From Cricetomys ansorgei (Eukaryota > Chordata > Mammalia > Rodentia > Nesomyidae), in the NCBI GenBank assembly GCA_026225945.1, contig JAMJFZ010000181.1, positions 1,488,001-1,552,000 on the forward strand: a stretch of DNA of 64,000 bases, given 5' to 3'. Positions 21,775 through 35,229 of the stretch are shown piece by piece (the first letter of the stretch is position 1; every line of letters starts with the position of its first letter). Made by a program: the position numbers and the translations under genes. Under the pieces are notes generated by a model. That model saw nothing but the letters and a program-made list of their open reading frames with translations. It made no database searches and had not been told where the DNA came from.

Positions 21775-22985
21775 GGAAGAGAATAATAATAAAACAGTAT
21801 AGTTTTTCATAGAAATACAATAATTAACACTTATTAAATGCTGGGTAGAAGTTATCATTCGCTATCATTTTACATGCACAGCCCATTAGTCCTCACCATT
21901 GCTGTTAAAGTGCTGTTCATTCTCAAGATTTGGAAATTGGGATCCTGAAAACATAAGTAGCCTCTTTCTTCACAGATAGGACAGGAAGAAATGGTGTCAT
22001 CTTTAAGATGCACCCAGAAAGCATATAGGGATTGAAGGATAAGTCGGGGAATTTGAGATTGCTTTTTGAGGCCAAAACAATAACTTTTCATAAGAAATGA
22101 CTAAATTACCCCAAGAATGTCAGAGAACAGGAAATTTTTTAATGCCTTCTTTTTCATATACAGGGGAATTTTGTGAATTTGCTTTTCTGGCAGTAAGAAG
22201 ATTCATAAGAGGGAAAAAAGCATAGAAATGTCAAAAACATAGAAACCCAGAAGAGACAATATGAGAAACAATAAGATAAATTTATTTCATTAACACGTCT
22301 TTGTGAGACCCTTATCTATAGCAAGTCACTGGAGACACTACAGTCACTGTGGAGAGTCTCCGGGATGATCTGTAGCCTGAATAGCTAAAATGCATGTATT
22401 TAAAGGCATGGTACCCTCAAGACTCCAAGAACTTTAATTAAAGCATTGTGATATACCAAGAGTTCCCGTTTCTGTTATTAAATTCATCACTCCACCAGAC
22501 TGATTGTGGCAGGGACACTGAGCAAATTCCACGGATCTAGAGCCACTTTGTGGATCAGCTGGACCAATCAATGGCTCCATTGCATTCTGTGGCTCACAGT
22601 CACTTATTTTTTTTCTTGCTGGTTCCTGCACTGTAGACCAGACCTGTATCACTCTGGTATACCTCATTGCTTTCTCCTGTTTCTTTTCAACAGTGGCTGC
22701 TACTTAAATCCTTGCATTTGCCATCTGCAACTCAGAGGAGCCACAGCTATTTTACTAATGATTTTCATATGTGTAAGGATGTTTGTTCGATAAACACACG
22801 CTAACAGTGTTACTGAATCCACTAGCAGTTTTCACATGTTTGTATTCCTATTTCAAGTGCCTTCAGTTCTTTGTAACTATCTTGCTCCACATATCCAGCA
22901 TCTTTCATCAAGATTATTGATCACTCCTAGAATCTCCCAAAATGTCTTCTTGCTCCTGTTTTATGAATGATCTACAAAGTGGCTG
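21775..22985. repeat. Old duplicate block, copy 2 (partner 2080-3295)
   Basis: See the partner for shared landmarks. It lies immediately left of segmental copy A, which suggests it marks the start of a cluster repeat unit. Confidence 0.75.
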
Positions 22986-23534
22986 GATAATGTGTTCTGA
23001 ATACATGTCTTTAATCTAACAATACTCCATGAGCGTAGATATAAGTGGTTATGGTAGATTAGATAAGTATTTCCCACCTTAGGCTGAGAGTTTACTCTCA
23101 TTGAGAAAAATTATTACAAGTGAGGTTTGTGGCCTTCTGTAACTATGAGACATCATAGGCTAACCATCACTGGAAAGAACAATCACCCCAGGAATGGTCA
23201 ACTTTGGATACTCTTTCCTCTCTTCACACACTTCCCACACAACCTAGAGAAACCATCTATTTCCTCTCAGGGAAAAGGAGCACAAAACATTGAGAAATAT
23301 AGGAAATAGATCTATATCTAACAAAAAATCCTAAACTACCATTATAAAGGTAAATTTTCATTTTGGAACGTCAGTCTACAATAGTAGGCCAGAACCTGCT
23401 TTGACGCTTAAACATGGCAAATGTGCCTTATGATAAAATATTTAAATAAGAGCTGCCTAGCATAATTTTCAGGACAGAATTGCATAGATGTTGATGTATG
23501 ATTATTCTTTGCTTATGCAATTCCTGGTTCTAGA

Positions 23535-24190
23535 GTTTCAGCCTCCATATAATCTAATCTTCAAACTTAAGCCTAGAACATTTCAACCTCTGAGACTTAC
23601 TACTGACTGATTCACTCTGACTCGCTCCTTTTACAGAGCTGTACTGAACTCAACGGATTCTCCTGGTTGGCTGGTTCAACTCACTCACTGTTCTGGCTCA
23701 AACTCTTCTCCAAGATGACTGGTTCAAACTGATCTTCTGAGCTGGCTAGCTGTTTCTGACTTAACTCTTCTGACTCTGGTTGACTCTGTTTAAATCTCTC
23801 GACTTCTTTGACTGACCTGCTCTGATTAGCTTCAAACTGACTCTCGCGGTTAGCTGACTATCCCTAAGTCACTCTCCTTCTGATGAACTGCCTCTGTGTC
23901 TTATCTGATTCTCTGATCACCTGACTGACCTAATTCTCAGCCTCTTTCTGACCTCTACCTCTTGTCTGTTTCTGGTCTGCTTCCATTGTGCTTCTGTCTG
24001 AGCTCTCCTTCCACACTCTGCTTCTATCTTGCTTCCTTTTCTGAACTCTGCCTCCTCTCTCTGCTTCTCCTTCTAAGCTCTGCCTCTGCCTCCCAAGTGC
24101 TGGGATTAAAGGCATGCACCACAACTGCCTTCTGAATTGAGTTTAACTATGTGTGCTGGGTTGGGATAAAAGACATGTACTCACATTCTT
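23535..24190 (-). repeat. GACT/CTGACT-rich LTR-like composite repeat, in copy A
   Basis: Pyrimidine-rich with recurring ctgactg/ctctgactc words. It ends in a B1-like piece (gtgctgggattaaaggcatg, 24097-24116). A copy in opposite orientation lies at 44921-45710, where AATAAA sits near the presumed 3' end. A copy in the same orientation is in segment B. Confidence 0.6.
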
Positions 24191-24779
24191 TCTACCCTAG
24201 AGCAGGCATGCTGCTGAATTAAAACATTACATATTCCTCTATAGAATTGCATATCTTTTATTGTACCTAAAATCACAATTTGAATGAGGAAATATGAATT
24301 GAAGCTGATTTAAATCAGATGTTAGGATTATCAGGATAGGATTTTAAAGCAAGCATCATAAAAATGTAGGAACCAGCACATTTCTACTGTCTCTTTAGGT
24401 CACAGTGCTGATAGATAAGAGTCCTGGATTCTGAGCTGCTCTCCCAAACTAATGCAATTACTCCAGATCCTGGCTCTGACAGGAAATGAGTTCCCATTTT
24501 GTTATACTTTGGAAAAACCAGCCAATACCTGGTTTTCACACCTGTACCCATATTCTTAAAATTGAAGAAGCAAGTTTTCACATGCTCAAACTAAGAAACA
24601 CAAAGTCTCTGAAAGCATACTGAATTAAAGACATGATATATATTTCTTCATGAATAATGAAAAAGATAGTTAAGATAAACAGTTGACATTTCTAGAATTG
24701 CATGCATTATAATATTCATTATATGTCAGCTTCAACCACTGATTTAACCTTCTTGTTGTCTTTCTGGAGATCAGAAGCT

Positions 24780-26361
24780 ATACATGAAAAATGTAAGTAA
24801 CAACCTAGACTATTTATATGTCGTAGTAGTCTCCTAGCCATCACTGAACTCTGTCCTTAGCTGACACTTACTTCTGCTATAATAAGTGTCTTTGTGGCAA
24901 CCTAATTTTCTTTTTTATCTAAATAAGTGGTTACTTTCACTTTTCTACTAGGTAAACATCTTCTGGCAAGAAATGTTGATCCATATGGTAGTGCAGTAGA
25001 GGTATGATTGCTGAGATAAATCTGATCATGTGGCATTTATGCGTTGGACTATTTGTGTCTGCATCTGGAAAAGCAGTTTAATGCTGGAAGCAGTGCTTAA
25101 TGGGCCATTTTGGGGGGAGCTTGGAAAATAAGAGTGCTTAGAGGATATGGTAAAAACTCATTAAACAAAATTCCCGAAATTTCTAATGACAATACAAAAA
25201 GAATGCTGAGAGAAACATTGACAGTTAAGGCCCAGATCATGGGTTTTAGAGAAGAACAAAGATTCTATCGAACAGGGATAGGAATAGAAGCTACTCATGC
25301 TATATTTTGGCTAAGAATCTGTGTATGCTGATCAGGCTAATCTGGAGCTAAATTGAAGCTATGGTTGTTAAAGATATTAGTACCACTGAAGTGAAGCCTA
25401 TGCTCCAATGGGACAATAGGGAAATGTTTCCTCAGAATTGGCACACAGAAGCAGATACAAATGTGGTCCAAGGAGGTCACGTTACATCTTGAGTCAGTGA
25501 GCAAGCAAGCAAGATACATATATTTCTCTCTTTTCTTAACGATGGATATGACAAGGCCAGATATCTCAAGCTCCTCGTGCTATGAATTTTCCACAGTGAT
25601 AGATTATAGCTAGGAATTGTGAACAAAAATAAACCCTTTGACTCCAATTGCTTTTTGTTGGAATAATTTATTACAGCAACAGGAATGAATCTAGAGAACA
25701 GGGTGACCAGGATACTATCTCTCAGGCAGCACTGAAAAGAAATCAAAGTACTCATTGCTTTAGAGTGTGTTTTCCTCTAAGGTCATCAATTTAAGAAGAC
25801 ACACACAAAAATATGTAAAATATTTCTTTGGTCAAGGAAGATTAGTTTTATGACCAGTTCATGCAACACCTGAGGAAATATGAGAAAAATCTTTTCTTTA
25901 AACGTTGTTACATTTCCTAGCTTAAAGTCTACCATTACTTTAATATGGAAAGGTTTGGAAATCTGAGTTTTCTAGTAAAGACACAAATTTACCTGCTACA
26001 CCCATAATAAGAGAAGACAGTGGAACTCAAAGCACGAAAAAATAGCAAAAAGGCAAGTTTTTTTCTTATGTTATTATTTATTCTGTGATCATCCATGGAG
26101 TCAAGACCTAGAGGGACAAAAGGAAAGGAGTCTAAGAACACATTTATATGAGAGATTCCTGACAGAGGGAACCTGAGCTGGGGGTTAGATAATGGAAAAT
26201 GTTTGCATTAAAAGGAGAACAGTAGATAGGGTACAAATGCTGTTGGAGACTGGGTATGCGTAAATAATACATGTAGATGAGATGGGTAAGATTTTTGTAC
26301 ACACAGGTAGTGGGGAGAGACTTTAGTGGGTAGACATAAAGCAGGGAAAGTATATATATAT
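24780..26361. other. 1.58 kb present in copy A only
   Basis: In copy B the flanks are joined across only about 20 bp (48970-48989). It contains a tail-like aataaaccctttgactcc (25629) with ttattacagcaacaggaatg, known from rodent dispersed repeats, so part is retroposon-derived. It has no gene. Confidence 0.6.
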
Positions 26362-29316
26362 GAAGTTTGTAAAGTCACAAGGCAGACCAAAACAGATTAG
26401 AAAGAGGACTGACTGATGATTGAGAACTTAGGAAACCTAAGTCTATGCTCACCCCAGGAAGAGGTTTAAAGTAACATAAAGAAAACATGAAAAATTTCAA
26501 TGTTGCAAGAGCAAAACTGATCAAATTTATTTCAAAGCTGTCACATGAATCCTCTTCTTACCTGATGATCTTCCCATCAAAGTGAGAGTAACAAAGAGAG
26601 TGGCGACAAGTTGTCCACTTCTAGATTTGAATTTCAAATTGACATCTTTGAATCCACAAGTGGCCAGTGTTCTTGAGAGTAAAGATTCATTTGGAAAAGA
26701 TGGGGATTTTCTGCACTCTAAAACACTGGCTTTACATAAGAAGGGCAGAAAGCTTTAAAACTTTAAAACTTTAAACCATAGGGCAGATAAGATGAAGGAC
26801 ACAATCTCCAGGAAGTCCTTAACCTTAGCAAAGAAAAGCCTCTTTACTCTACATGATTGGAGAGTTTCAGAGGCAGTAGAACTATTTACAGAATCAACCT
26901 GCATCACCAAAAAGAGACTCAGACTTACTCATCTTTCAGAGCCAGAGGAGAAATGATAACAATTAAAGGAAATTCAGTAGAGAGTGAGTCTAACAATATC
27001 TAGACTGGTAATCTCTTATCAAACTGCTTGATAACTTAGAAACCTGCCTGAAGTGATACAGCTAGGCAGAGTCAAATTTAGTTGAAAAACTGCTTTGTCT
27101 GATTCTAAAACCACCTTTGCCTTGGTCCAGCTGCATCCCTAACATGGATCTCCCTGTTAGCCATGTGATCCTGCTTTAAGTGCTGAGAACTAATCTGCCC
27201 GTCAGTATTTCCAGTTTATGTTTTATATTCTTGATTATCTCCCTGGTTTATGAAATTATACCTAATTTTCAGTTTATAGTTACCAAGGACTATCTGTTTC
27301 TTAACCTCGACTCTGTGTTTATAGGGAGGCAACTTGCTGGTGGGAACTCTGGAAGACAGACATGCCAGTAAAATGCTATGTGCACTCTTCAGACTGGCAG
27401 ATATGGACTGAGCTGGAGTAACACAGTATGTTGGAACTTAGTATGGTAGCACTATAGACCCAAAGCATGGGCTGATTATGGTCCATCTGAGATGAATAGC
27501 TTTGCCTTGAGTACCTTGAGGAGAATAAGAAACTCTACCATCAACCACTAATGTCTGTCTCTTCTTCACTTAGTTGCTTGGAGTTAATGTCACATGTAGA
27601 GGGATACAGAGAGTTTGTCAATTACACGGCTTTAAAACATTGACTTTAACCTTCTCTATGTGAATAATGCAATTAACTATGACTTAGGTCATGGCCAAAA
27701 TTTTTCTATCAGATATCTTCTATATATTTTTTCTCATTAAAGAGTCCAAGTGTTGAGCTCTGTATGATAGTATCAAAAGAATATCTACTTAGTCTCCCAA
27801 TATGAAAGAAGAAACAAATTGTTTCTTGATTTGAATAGGAAATTCTTGCATTTGGCTCATAAAATAATTTACTTGTGAACTTGTGCAGATCTGACAAAAT
27901 AAACTTTCTCTTTTTTGAACACAAACCACAAATGGCATTTAATCACATTGAAGTTGTATAGTATCCCTTTGAAAATATCTGTTCTATAGTTACATGGGTA
28001 CTTCATGAAATATTCTGTATCCTGATCTCAAGAAAGTAGGCTGACTCTTCAGGACAGAATGAGATGATTTAACATTTCATCTGTTTGTAATATAGAATAC
28101 AGTTGGAGTCTGGCTATGTGATGAGGGAAAAGTCCATGATTATCATAACAGGAAACTTGTAGACTCTGACTCTTTACTACCCAGAGGGCCACCACAGAGG
28201 CTACATGTTCCCTCTAGTGAATTTCTAATATGAGTCCCAACTAACCCCAATTTATTTTGACTTAAATACATTTGGACTCTTAAAACATAGGGTGAATTAT
28301 AAACAACTAGAATGTATATGAGCCTCTAAAAAACCTGAAAGATTATAGGGTTTGCTACGAAACAGTATGTTGTACCTGGCATAGCCAATGAAGGAGTTCT
28401 TTACTGTATGTACTACTGTTAACCATGTTCAAAGGTCCTTTCATTTTAAAGATGGGTCTTCATTTAGAGCTGGACAGTAGCATCTTTCAGACAGAGGACA
28501 CAGACACAGCATAGGGAGGCACATAAGGAAAAGTGGGCCAGAAGTATCTCCTGGGATCAAACATACAGAAATTATGTTCATGGGCTTGTAAATATCTACT
28601 TATTCATATAAATCAACGCATTATTTGTCCTGACTTGTCAGACACTTGACTTAAAGTAGGTTATTGTGCCATTTGAGAAATTGGGAGAATATAGAGGTAC
28701 CTAACTAACAAATGATTGGCTGCTTATGTCTAGGGATATGTAATAGCCATCATGTCCATGCATATTCAGCATTTAGGGAATTGTTTTGGGAGCCACTCTA
28801 TCTCACAGGAACAGATGACAAAGGATTTCTACATGTGTACAAAAAGAAACCAACTCAATAACTAGATAAATGAACACTGATAAATAACTAGATAAATGAT
28901 AAAAGACAGAACTCAAAGGATGTTACTCAAAATAAAGCATCCATAATATGGGAAATTTCATATGAGAGAAACCAACAATAACAAAATGCAACTATATGTT
29001 GTATTGAAATTCATGATGTGAAGGGACTGCATTTAGACTGTAAGCAAATGGGATTTCCCTTTGTGTATCAACTTGATACATTTATAAAGATTAACAATAC
29101 AAACACAAACACTATAAAGAAGCAGACCAATTTCAGTCCTAATTTTGACACTTCTTAGAACAATGGCAAAATCTTGCCAAGCATCTTGTCTTCTCATCTA
29201 CAGAGTAGGAAGAGTAAAATGTATATCCCATGAGTTGTTGAAGGAATTCGATGGACTTATAGATGGACTTATATTTATATAAAGCATCAGATAAAGTTCA
29301 CAATTAATTGGCAGGT

Positions 29317-29357
29317 GCACACACACATGCGTGTGTACACACACACACGCACACATT
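29317..29357. repeat. (CA)n/(TG) tract
   Basis: cacacacacatgcgtgtgta followed by (CA)n. The copy B counterpart is (GC)n(CA)n at 51884-51910. Confidence 0.8.
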
Positions 29358-30192
29358 TAACCCTGACTTCCTAAAGCATCAACTTAGGTTCTAGTATCTA
29401 GTAAGTGCATTATATGGTCATCTATCTCACTATCAATGACAATTCCAAAACATTGCTTCATCATTGACATTAATCTCATATTTGTCTACAGCAAACCAAT
29501 TCCCGCCACTCTTAGTACAAACAGCAGTGAATCTGGCAGAATAAGATCTTTTTCAAAAGTACAGAGACCAAGTGAGAAGATGGGAGTTGTTCCAGGGATC
29601 TGCCCATGCATCTTCCCTGAAGAGATAAAGAAGACATTTGTGGAGCGTTAACTTATGGACCCAGAATTCTAAATTGCATCGCCTATAAATCTCAGCTCCC
29701 CATGAGTGAGACTTACACACAAACATGAAAGCTAAAGAATGATGGTGTTATTTATCTGCTAAAGCCACGTGCATGGCAGAGATCCCAGAGTTGGCACTGA
29801 TAATCAAGACTGCTGAAGAAGCACTGACCACTGTAAATCAATTCTGGGTGTTTTATCTGGCAGCATTCCCTGCAAAATAATTCAGACCAGAAGTGAGAGT
29901 GCTGACAGGAAATCCTCTGACCAGTTTGTCTTGCTGGCTTTGCTTGGTAGTTACATGCTCCTCCAGAAGAAAAAGTATGGCCAGAAGGATTACCCCAAGG
30001 TTTTAGCTCTTTCATTCCTCCTTCATGAACTTAACACTAGAAGGAGGGGTTTAAATGTAGGTTCTATAGTTTTAGAAGGACTGCAGAATTGTGTGGTATG
30101 TCTTTTTAGTAAAATTACTTTCATTTGTGATTAAAATGTACCATAATTTGAAGGGAGATAGAGTGTTGTTATATAATCACTTACTAAGTGAC

Positions 30193-30193
<1 letters not shown>

Positions 30194-30243
<50 letters not shown>
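30194..30243. repeat. (TA)n microsatellite, copy A only
   Basis: About 25 TA units. Copy B has no TA repeat at the matching site near 52697-52705. Confidence 0.95.
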
Positions 30244-30245
<2 letters not shown>

Positions 30246-31367
30246 CACTAAGGGGAAACAAAAATTCTTATGGTGTAAAGGTAAAACAAAAACAAAGCAA
30301 ATATCATTAAATGAAGATTAGACAAAACTAAGTATACTCCAGATCAGTTAGCTTTAATGAAATCAAAAGGAAAATAAACCAACTTTTGTTTGAATGTTCA
30401 AGACAAGGTGACAGCATGTAACAATTCCCTGATTCCCTGAGTAAAAGGGTGGTATACAGTCAACGAGGGCAGAAAAACTTTGGAATACGAGAACTGAAAA
30501 TGCCTAATAATTGCTATTTTGAAATCCATCATGAAGGGTAATTGTGAAATGTCCTACACTGGAAAGGATGTGAACTCCAGTAGAGAAACTGACATAGGCA
30601 CAGTTTCCCTCATTTATCAAAGCTTTGTACCTTCTGTTCCAACATGTTAGGTTCTGTGAGGAAATGGTAAACAGTAAATCTCTTATATGGAAGTTCTGGA
30701 AAACTTAATTATATGAAAGTATATATTCAAAAGTAAGTTCAAGTATAAAAGCAACTGCTCAAGTTCAGGTTTGAACCAGGAGTTAATGATACAGTAACAA
30801 GAAGAGAGATCTGGTTTCAGTCTTAGTATAAACTTAATTTTGGCTTGAACAAGTTTCTTAAACTCCTTGGGCTTCATATCCCTGTGAAAGTGGATCAAGG
30901 TTGGGAAGATACATGAACAAAATCTAGGGAACCATCCTAATCCACTATGTGACAGGCAGTCCCCTCTTCTTTTGATATATTTCAAGATTCACAAGTATCT
31001 ACCTATACACACCTGAAAATTCATGAGGAAGAATGTCACAGAAGAGGTGATACATAAAATAACATCTCTCTACATTGTGTTGGAACTACAGAATCTAGAA
31101 CTTACACGACATTTAATCATCATCTTATGGTTCTGTAGCAAGTTACCTTGAAAGACTAATTTAATGTTTGCAATTTGTTTTGTAGTTATAATTGTAATTT
31201 CATTTTTATTTGGAAAATAATAAATATTTCTGAATTGAACACCTTTCTTCTATGTATTCACCTTAATGTATCCAAAAGTACTTTTAATTCTCTCTTTCAA
31301 ATGTCTGTTACTGTTGAGTTGTACTTAAAATTTTCTTGTTGTGAGAAAAACATAGGAAAATATCTAA

Positions 31368-31740
31368 GAGCCAGGTGCGGGAACCTGAGAGATCACATTA
31401 GGAAGCAGAGAGAACTGGAAGTAGGGAGAGGCTGTATACTACATGCAGTCCCAGTACATACTCTCCCAGCAGAACCACGCTTTGCAAACCCCCAAGCAGC
31501 ATCATCACTGAGGGACATTTCTCCTTCAAACCACTACACTCTCCACTCTGCCTTCCTCTATCTCTGTCTCCTCTCCATTTCCCTCCACCTCCTCCTTCTC
31601 CCACTCCAAACCTCCCTATTTTTCCCCTCCCTCCTCTCCTCAGCTCTATTTCTCTGTTTCTCTGTCTCTCTGTATCTGTCTGCTTTGGTGAGCCTACTCC
31701 TGGATTATACTTTCAGCCTTGGCTCGACAGTTTAGAAAGA
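31368..31740 (+). repeat. Pyrimidine-rich interspersed repeat segment in copy A
   Basis: gagccaggtgcgggaacctg to the CT-rich tract at 31550-31680. In copy B the same segment is preceded by a repeat head (55240-55345). The 186-residue ORF is not frame-conserved in B. Confidence 0.5.
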
Positions 31741-32129
31741 ATGTAGTGTCTTCCTGATTCTCCTTTCTTCCTTGCCTCCAGTTAACTGTCTTTCTTTCTC
31801 CTAAAGCCTTTCTCACCTTCTCCTAACCCATTCCACTGCTCAGTTTGTACTTGTGGAGATCTCAGAGATTGAATAACCACTGCAGTATGTGTTAACCATC
31901 ACTCATCCTTCACACCTCAAACAGACTCAGACCTTTTCTGTAGAGCTCAGTAGTGTCATGCTGATCTTTCTGCATATTAAATCATTCTAATAAGAGCTAG
32001 TCAATAAAAAGAAAAAAAACGTGTAAAATTGGATTCAGGAACATGTTATTCTATTTTACAGCACATCTAACGCTTTTTGTTGCATGTACAGAAAATTGGA
32101 CCTTAATATATTAATTACAACTCTTTGAT

Positions 32130-32490
32130 GTAATTCATCCTCATTGTCAACTTGGCTGGGTTTAGAATCAGCATAAAATACCTTTCTGGGTGTGCCTATC
32201 ATAATGGTATTTCCAGGAAGGTTTTGCTGAGAAAGGAAGATCCTCCCTGAATTTTGGAAGCATCATTCTATAGGCTGGATCCTGGACAGGACAAAAGGTG
32301 AGTTGAGCATAAACAATCATCTCTCTCTGCTTCCTGACTGTGGGTGGAATGCTACCAGTCACCTCACACTTCTGCTTCTATGTCTTCATCACCATAATAG
32401 AATGTATTGCTCAACCTCCCTTTCAAAATCAAGCCTTCCATCCTCAGCCAGATTTCTTTAGAATTTGTAATAGCAATGAGGAAAGTAACT
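32130..32490 (+). repeat. Rodent interspersed repeat, family not assigned
   Basis: cattgtcaacttggctgggt, gatcctccctgaattttgga, tctctctgcttcctgactgt and ggaaagtaactaacaggaag are ordered parts of a common rodent repeat. It is shared with copy B at 56110-56465. Confidence 0.6.
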
Positions 32491-34502
32491 AACAGGAAGC
32501 CAGAGGGTGTAAAGGAAGAATTTTATAGAGGCAAATACCCAGAGATTAAGCCTCAATTAGGAGTTAGAAAAGTTTTCTAAGGTGATTTTAGCTAGTAATG
32601 AACTTGTGACTATTTCCGTATAGTTATGTACCTTTTAAATATTATCTGCTAACAGATGAGAGTTTCTTACCTATCTACCTTATGTCAGTATCTACTTTAA
32701 TATCATGATTTATAGATCGTATTGGTTATCTGTATGCAGATAGGTTTGCTTCAGTGCCTCTGTCAACCAAGAGGATGCTTGCTTATCTAGCAGATGTTTT
32801 CTACACTACCATTCTAACTCAAGTAGTTCAAGCAACATTGGGAAAGTGTCTTTTCCTCTCTAAACTTGTTTCTTCTTCTGTAAAAAAAGGGGGATAGTTA
32901 CTTCAATTTATAGATACACAGTATGGGCCAAATTAGAACATCCACATGTTGCTTAAATTTAACATACTTAATGTATTTTAGCTGAGTGTGGTATAACTTC
33001 ATATAACTTCTCCATATTCCCAAATGCCATGGCCATGTCTGGTCACCAAGGTGGTCTCCTGATTGTCCTGATTGTCCTCTCATGCTAGACTTCAGAACAC
33101 TTTACTGATCAAATGGTTTTATTCTTTCTTGTGTGCTATAGATAACTGCTACTTGGTGTTATTGCTCCTCCTCTTCTTATAGTTTGAACTCCCTCCTTTG
33201 ATAAATTATCTTCACTAGAGACACTTTCATTTTTCCCAGCTGGCTGCCTTGGGAACAAAGCTACCAAATATTCTTTACAGAAAAGTAGTTCCAGAATCTT
33301 GTTTAGAAAGCCGTCTTCTAAGCGATATCTCCCCTTTGTTCCTTCCCTCCTCTGCAAGGAAAATCCAGATCTATAATCTCCTTGCTCGGTTTTTATTTTG
33401 TTTATATATATATACCTTAGAACACAGAGGTGAGAAGGTATTCCCATTTCTTCATTGTCTGTAATGCTTTCTCTAAGCACCTCTTTGCCCTCAGTCACTT
33501 AGGCTGATGCCCGGGTGTCCCAAGCTGTTACTCTCCAGCATAATGACAGTACATTGACTCTAAACTTGAATGCTGCAAGTCCTTGATTTAGAAGAGTCCT
33601 GCTGTACAGTACTTCCCCCTTTATGATGCTAATTGCTTGGTCATATGGTATACAGAAATGAGAATTCACATCTGCCATGATAAATGCCTGCATATTGAAT
33701 ATGCACTTATTTATCACAGAATAGCAAAGACAATTTCTCCCAGAAAGAAATGTTTCTGATTTACATATATGTGGATGATGCATAATGTGGGTCATATAAA
33801 TCACTGTATCATCACCACCAAAAAAAAAAAAAAATCCTCTAACCATATAAAAAAGGAACCTATGAAAAGGGGTTTATCAAACGAATGGAAAGGCCATAAA
33901 ACCTTCAGTTCATTTGACACGAAACTGCTATATTATGTGATAGTGCTTCAAGAACCCAAGACCCCACTCATCACACAGGCCGTTCCACACTAGGTTCTGA
34001 GTTGTGTAATGGAATCGTCACAGTTGATGCAAAATGCAGATCGCAGTCCTCAGTCAGCAAAGGGGACTAAACACCAGAAAATGTTCCCGTTGAAAACACT
34101 ACACCAGCTAATGGACGTTCCCGGAGGAACTGCATAACAAGATAGGGGTCACACTACCCATTGGATAAAGGGTCGTCACGTGTTAAATGTTATGCTAGAT
34201 ATCTGGTTTTAAGCAAAGTGTAGGTAAGTTTCATCTGGCTGACCTACAGAAGTATAGGAGCTGGGCTAATCGATCTCATGGTTGGGGCATATAAGTCTTT
34301 AGCTGTGCAGAGTTGCAAAGATGCCCAGTGTTTCAATACCGTTTCAGCAATATTAGGAGTACCTTCATGGGTTTGGCTCCATATTAGCATCTCTTGGGAA
34401 TCTCTGAAGTACCCTAATGTCCAAACTATAACATCAATGAAAAAGAACTCAAGCATTGAGTTTTACTATGAATGTTTACTCTAATCTCCTCTTGTGATTC
34501 AA

Positions 34503-34880
34503 ATGTGTTAGTAAGACCTCTGTCACTGTGACAAAATACCTGATAAAAGGAAGGAATTATTTAATTTGGCCATCATGTTTAGTTCTAGAGGTTCCAGTTC
34601 ATAGTCCTTCTCTCCACGCCCTCTGAGTCCATGATGCAGCAGAGTATGTGGCAGACGTTATTAACTCCATGGTGAATAGGAGACTGAAAGTGTTAAAAGG
34701 AGCTAAGGAAAAGACAGTGGTCCCTAGGCCATGCTCCCAGTGACTTACTTCCTCTAGCTATCGCCCCCCCATACCAAAAAAAGCTACCACATTTTTCCAA
34801 AATACCACCACCAGCTGCACACCAAGCTTTCAACATGGGAGCCTGTTGGAGATTCTGCACATACGAACTACAACACATAT
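34503..34880 (+). repeat. Rodent interspersed repeat of the 'ggcttacag' group, in copy A
   Basis: cctctgtcactgtgacaaaa, taatttggccatcatgttta and ccatgatgcagcagagtatg follow the order of this group. Copy B has it at 59811-60188 almost unchanged. Confidence 0.45.
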
Positions 34881-35229
34881 GTAGCCAAGCTTGAAACCTA
34901 CTAGTTTAGAACATTTTTTTTTAGCTTTGAAGAAAATCATTTAAGAGTAGAAAGTGCTAATTTTGTTATGTACAAAGTAAATCCTAAAATGTATGCAGGT
35001 GTCAATGCTATTACAAATACCAGCTAGGGGAACGAAGACCTGTGTTACAATTGCAAAATGCTACTTACAATAATATATTTGTTATTAGTAGATCAACCCA
35101 ATACGGGGTGCCTTCTGTAGTTAAGCTCTTTAGCTATTGTTTTAATAAACCTTTTTTTTTTTTTTAAATTAAGTCAGCCCCAGCATGATTGTAAGGCAGG
35201 TGGAAGTACTATTTGGTTGTCTCAGTCAA

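Larger units (their letters stand above)
26362..31082. other. Non-coding core of copy A, nothing gene-like
   Basis: Unassigned AT-rich DNA. The short ORFs are not conserved in frame with the copy B counterpart. Confidence 0.5.
23060..35075. repeat. Segmental duplication, copy A (direct repeat with 47240-60383)
   Basis: Aligns with copy B in five colinear blocks: 23071-24779 to 47259-48969; 26362-31082 to 48990-53542; 31368-32811 to 55347-56780; 32881-33395 to 56852-57383; 33415-35075 to 58724-60383. Blocks 1 (right part) and 5 are nearly identical, block 3 is about 98% by eye, and the starts of blocks 2 and 4 are near 90%. No gene is recognised inside. The right edge is sharp, after cttacaataata. 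Confidence 0.9.

Noticed and set aside
23930..24124. 64-residue minus-strand ORF, identical at 48120-48314
   Set aside because: It is the B1-like end of the LTR-like composite repeat; identity between copies reflects recent duplication or conversion, not coding constraint.
31175..31735. 186-residue + strand ORF, with a relative at 55292-55701
   Set aside because: The reading frame differs between the duplicate copies, and the sequence is a CT-rich repeat; indels are not multiples of three.
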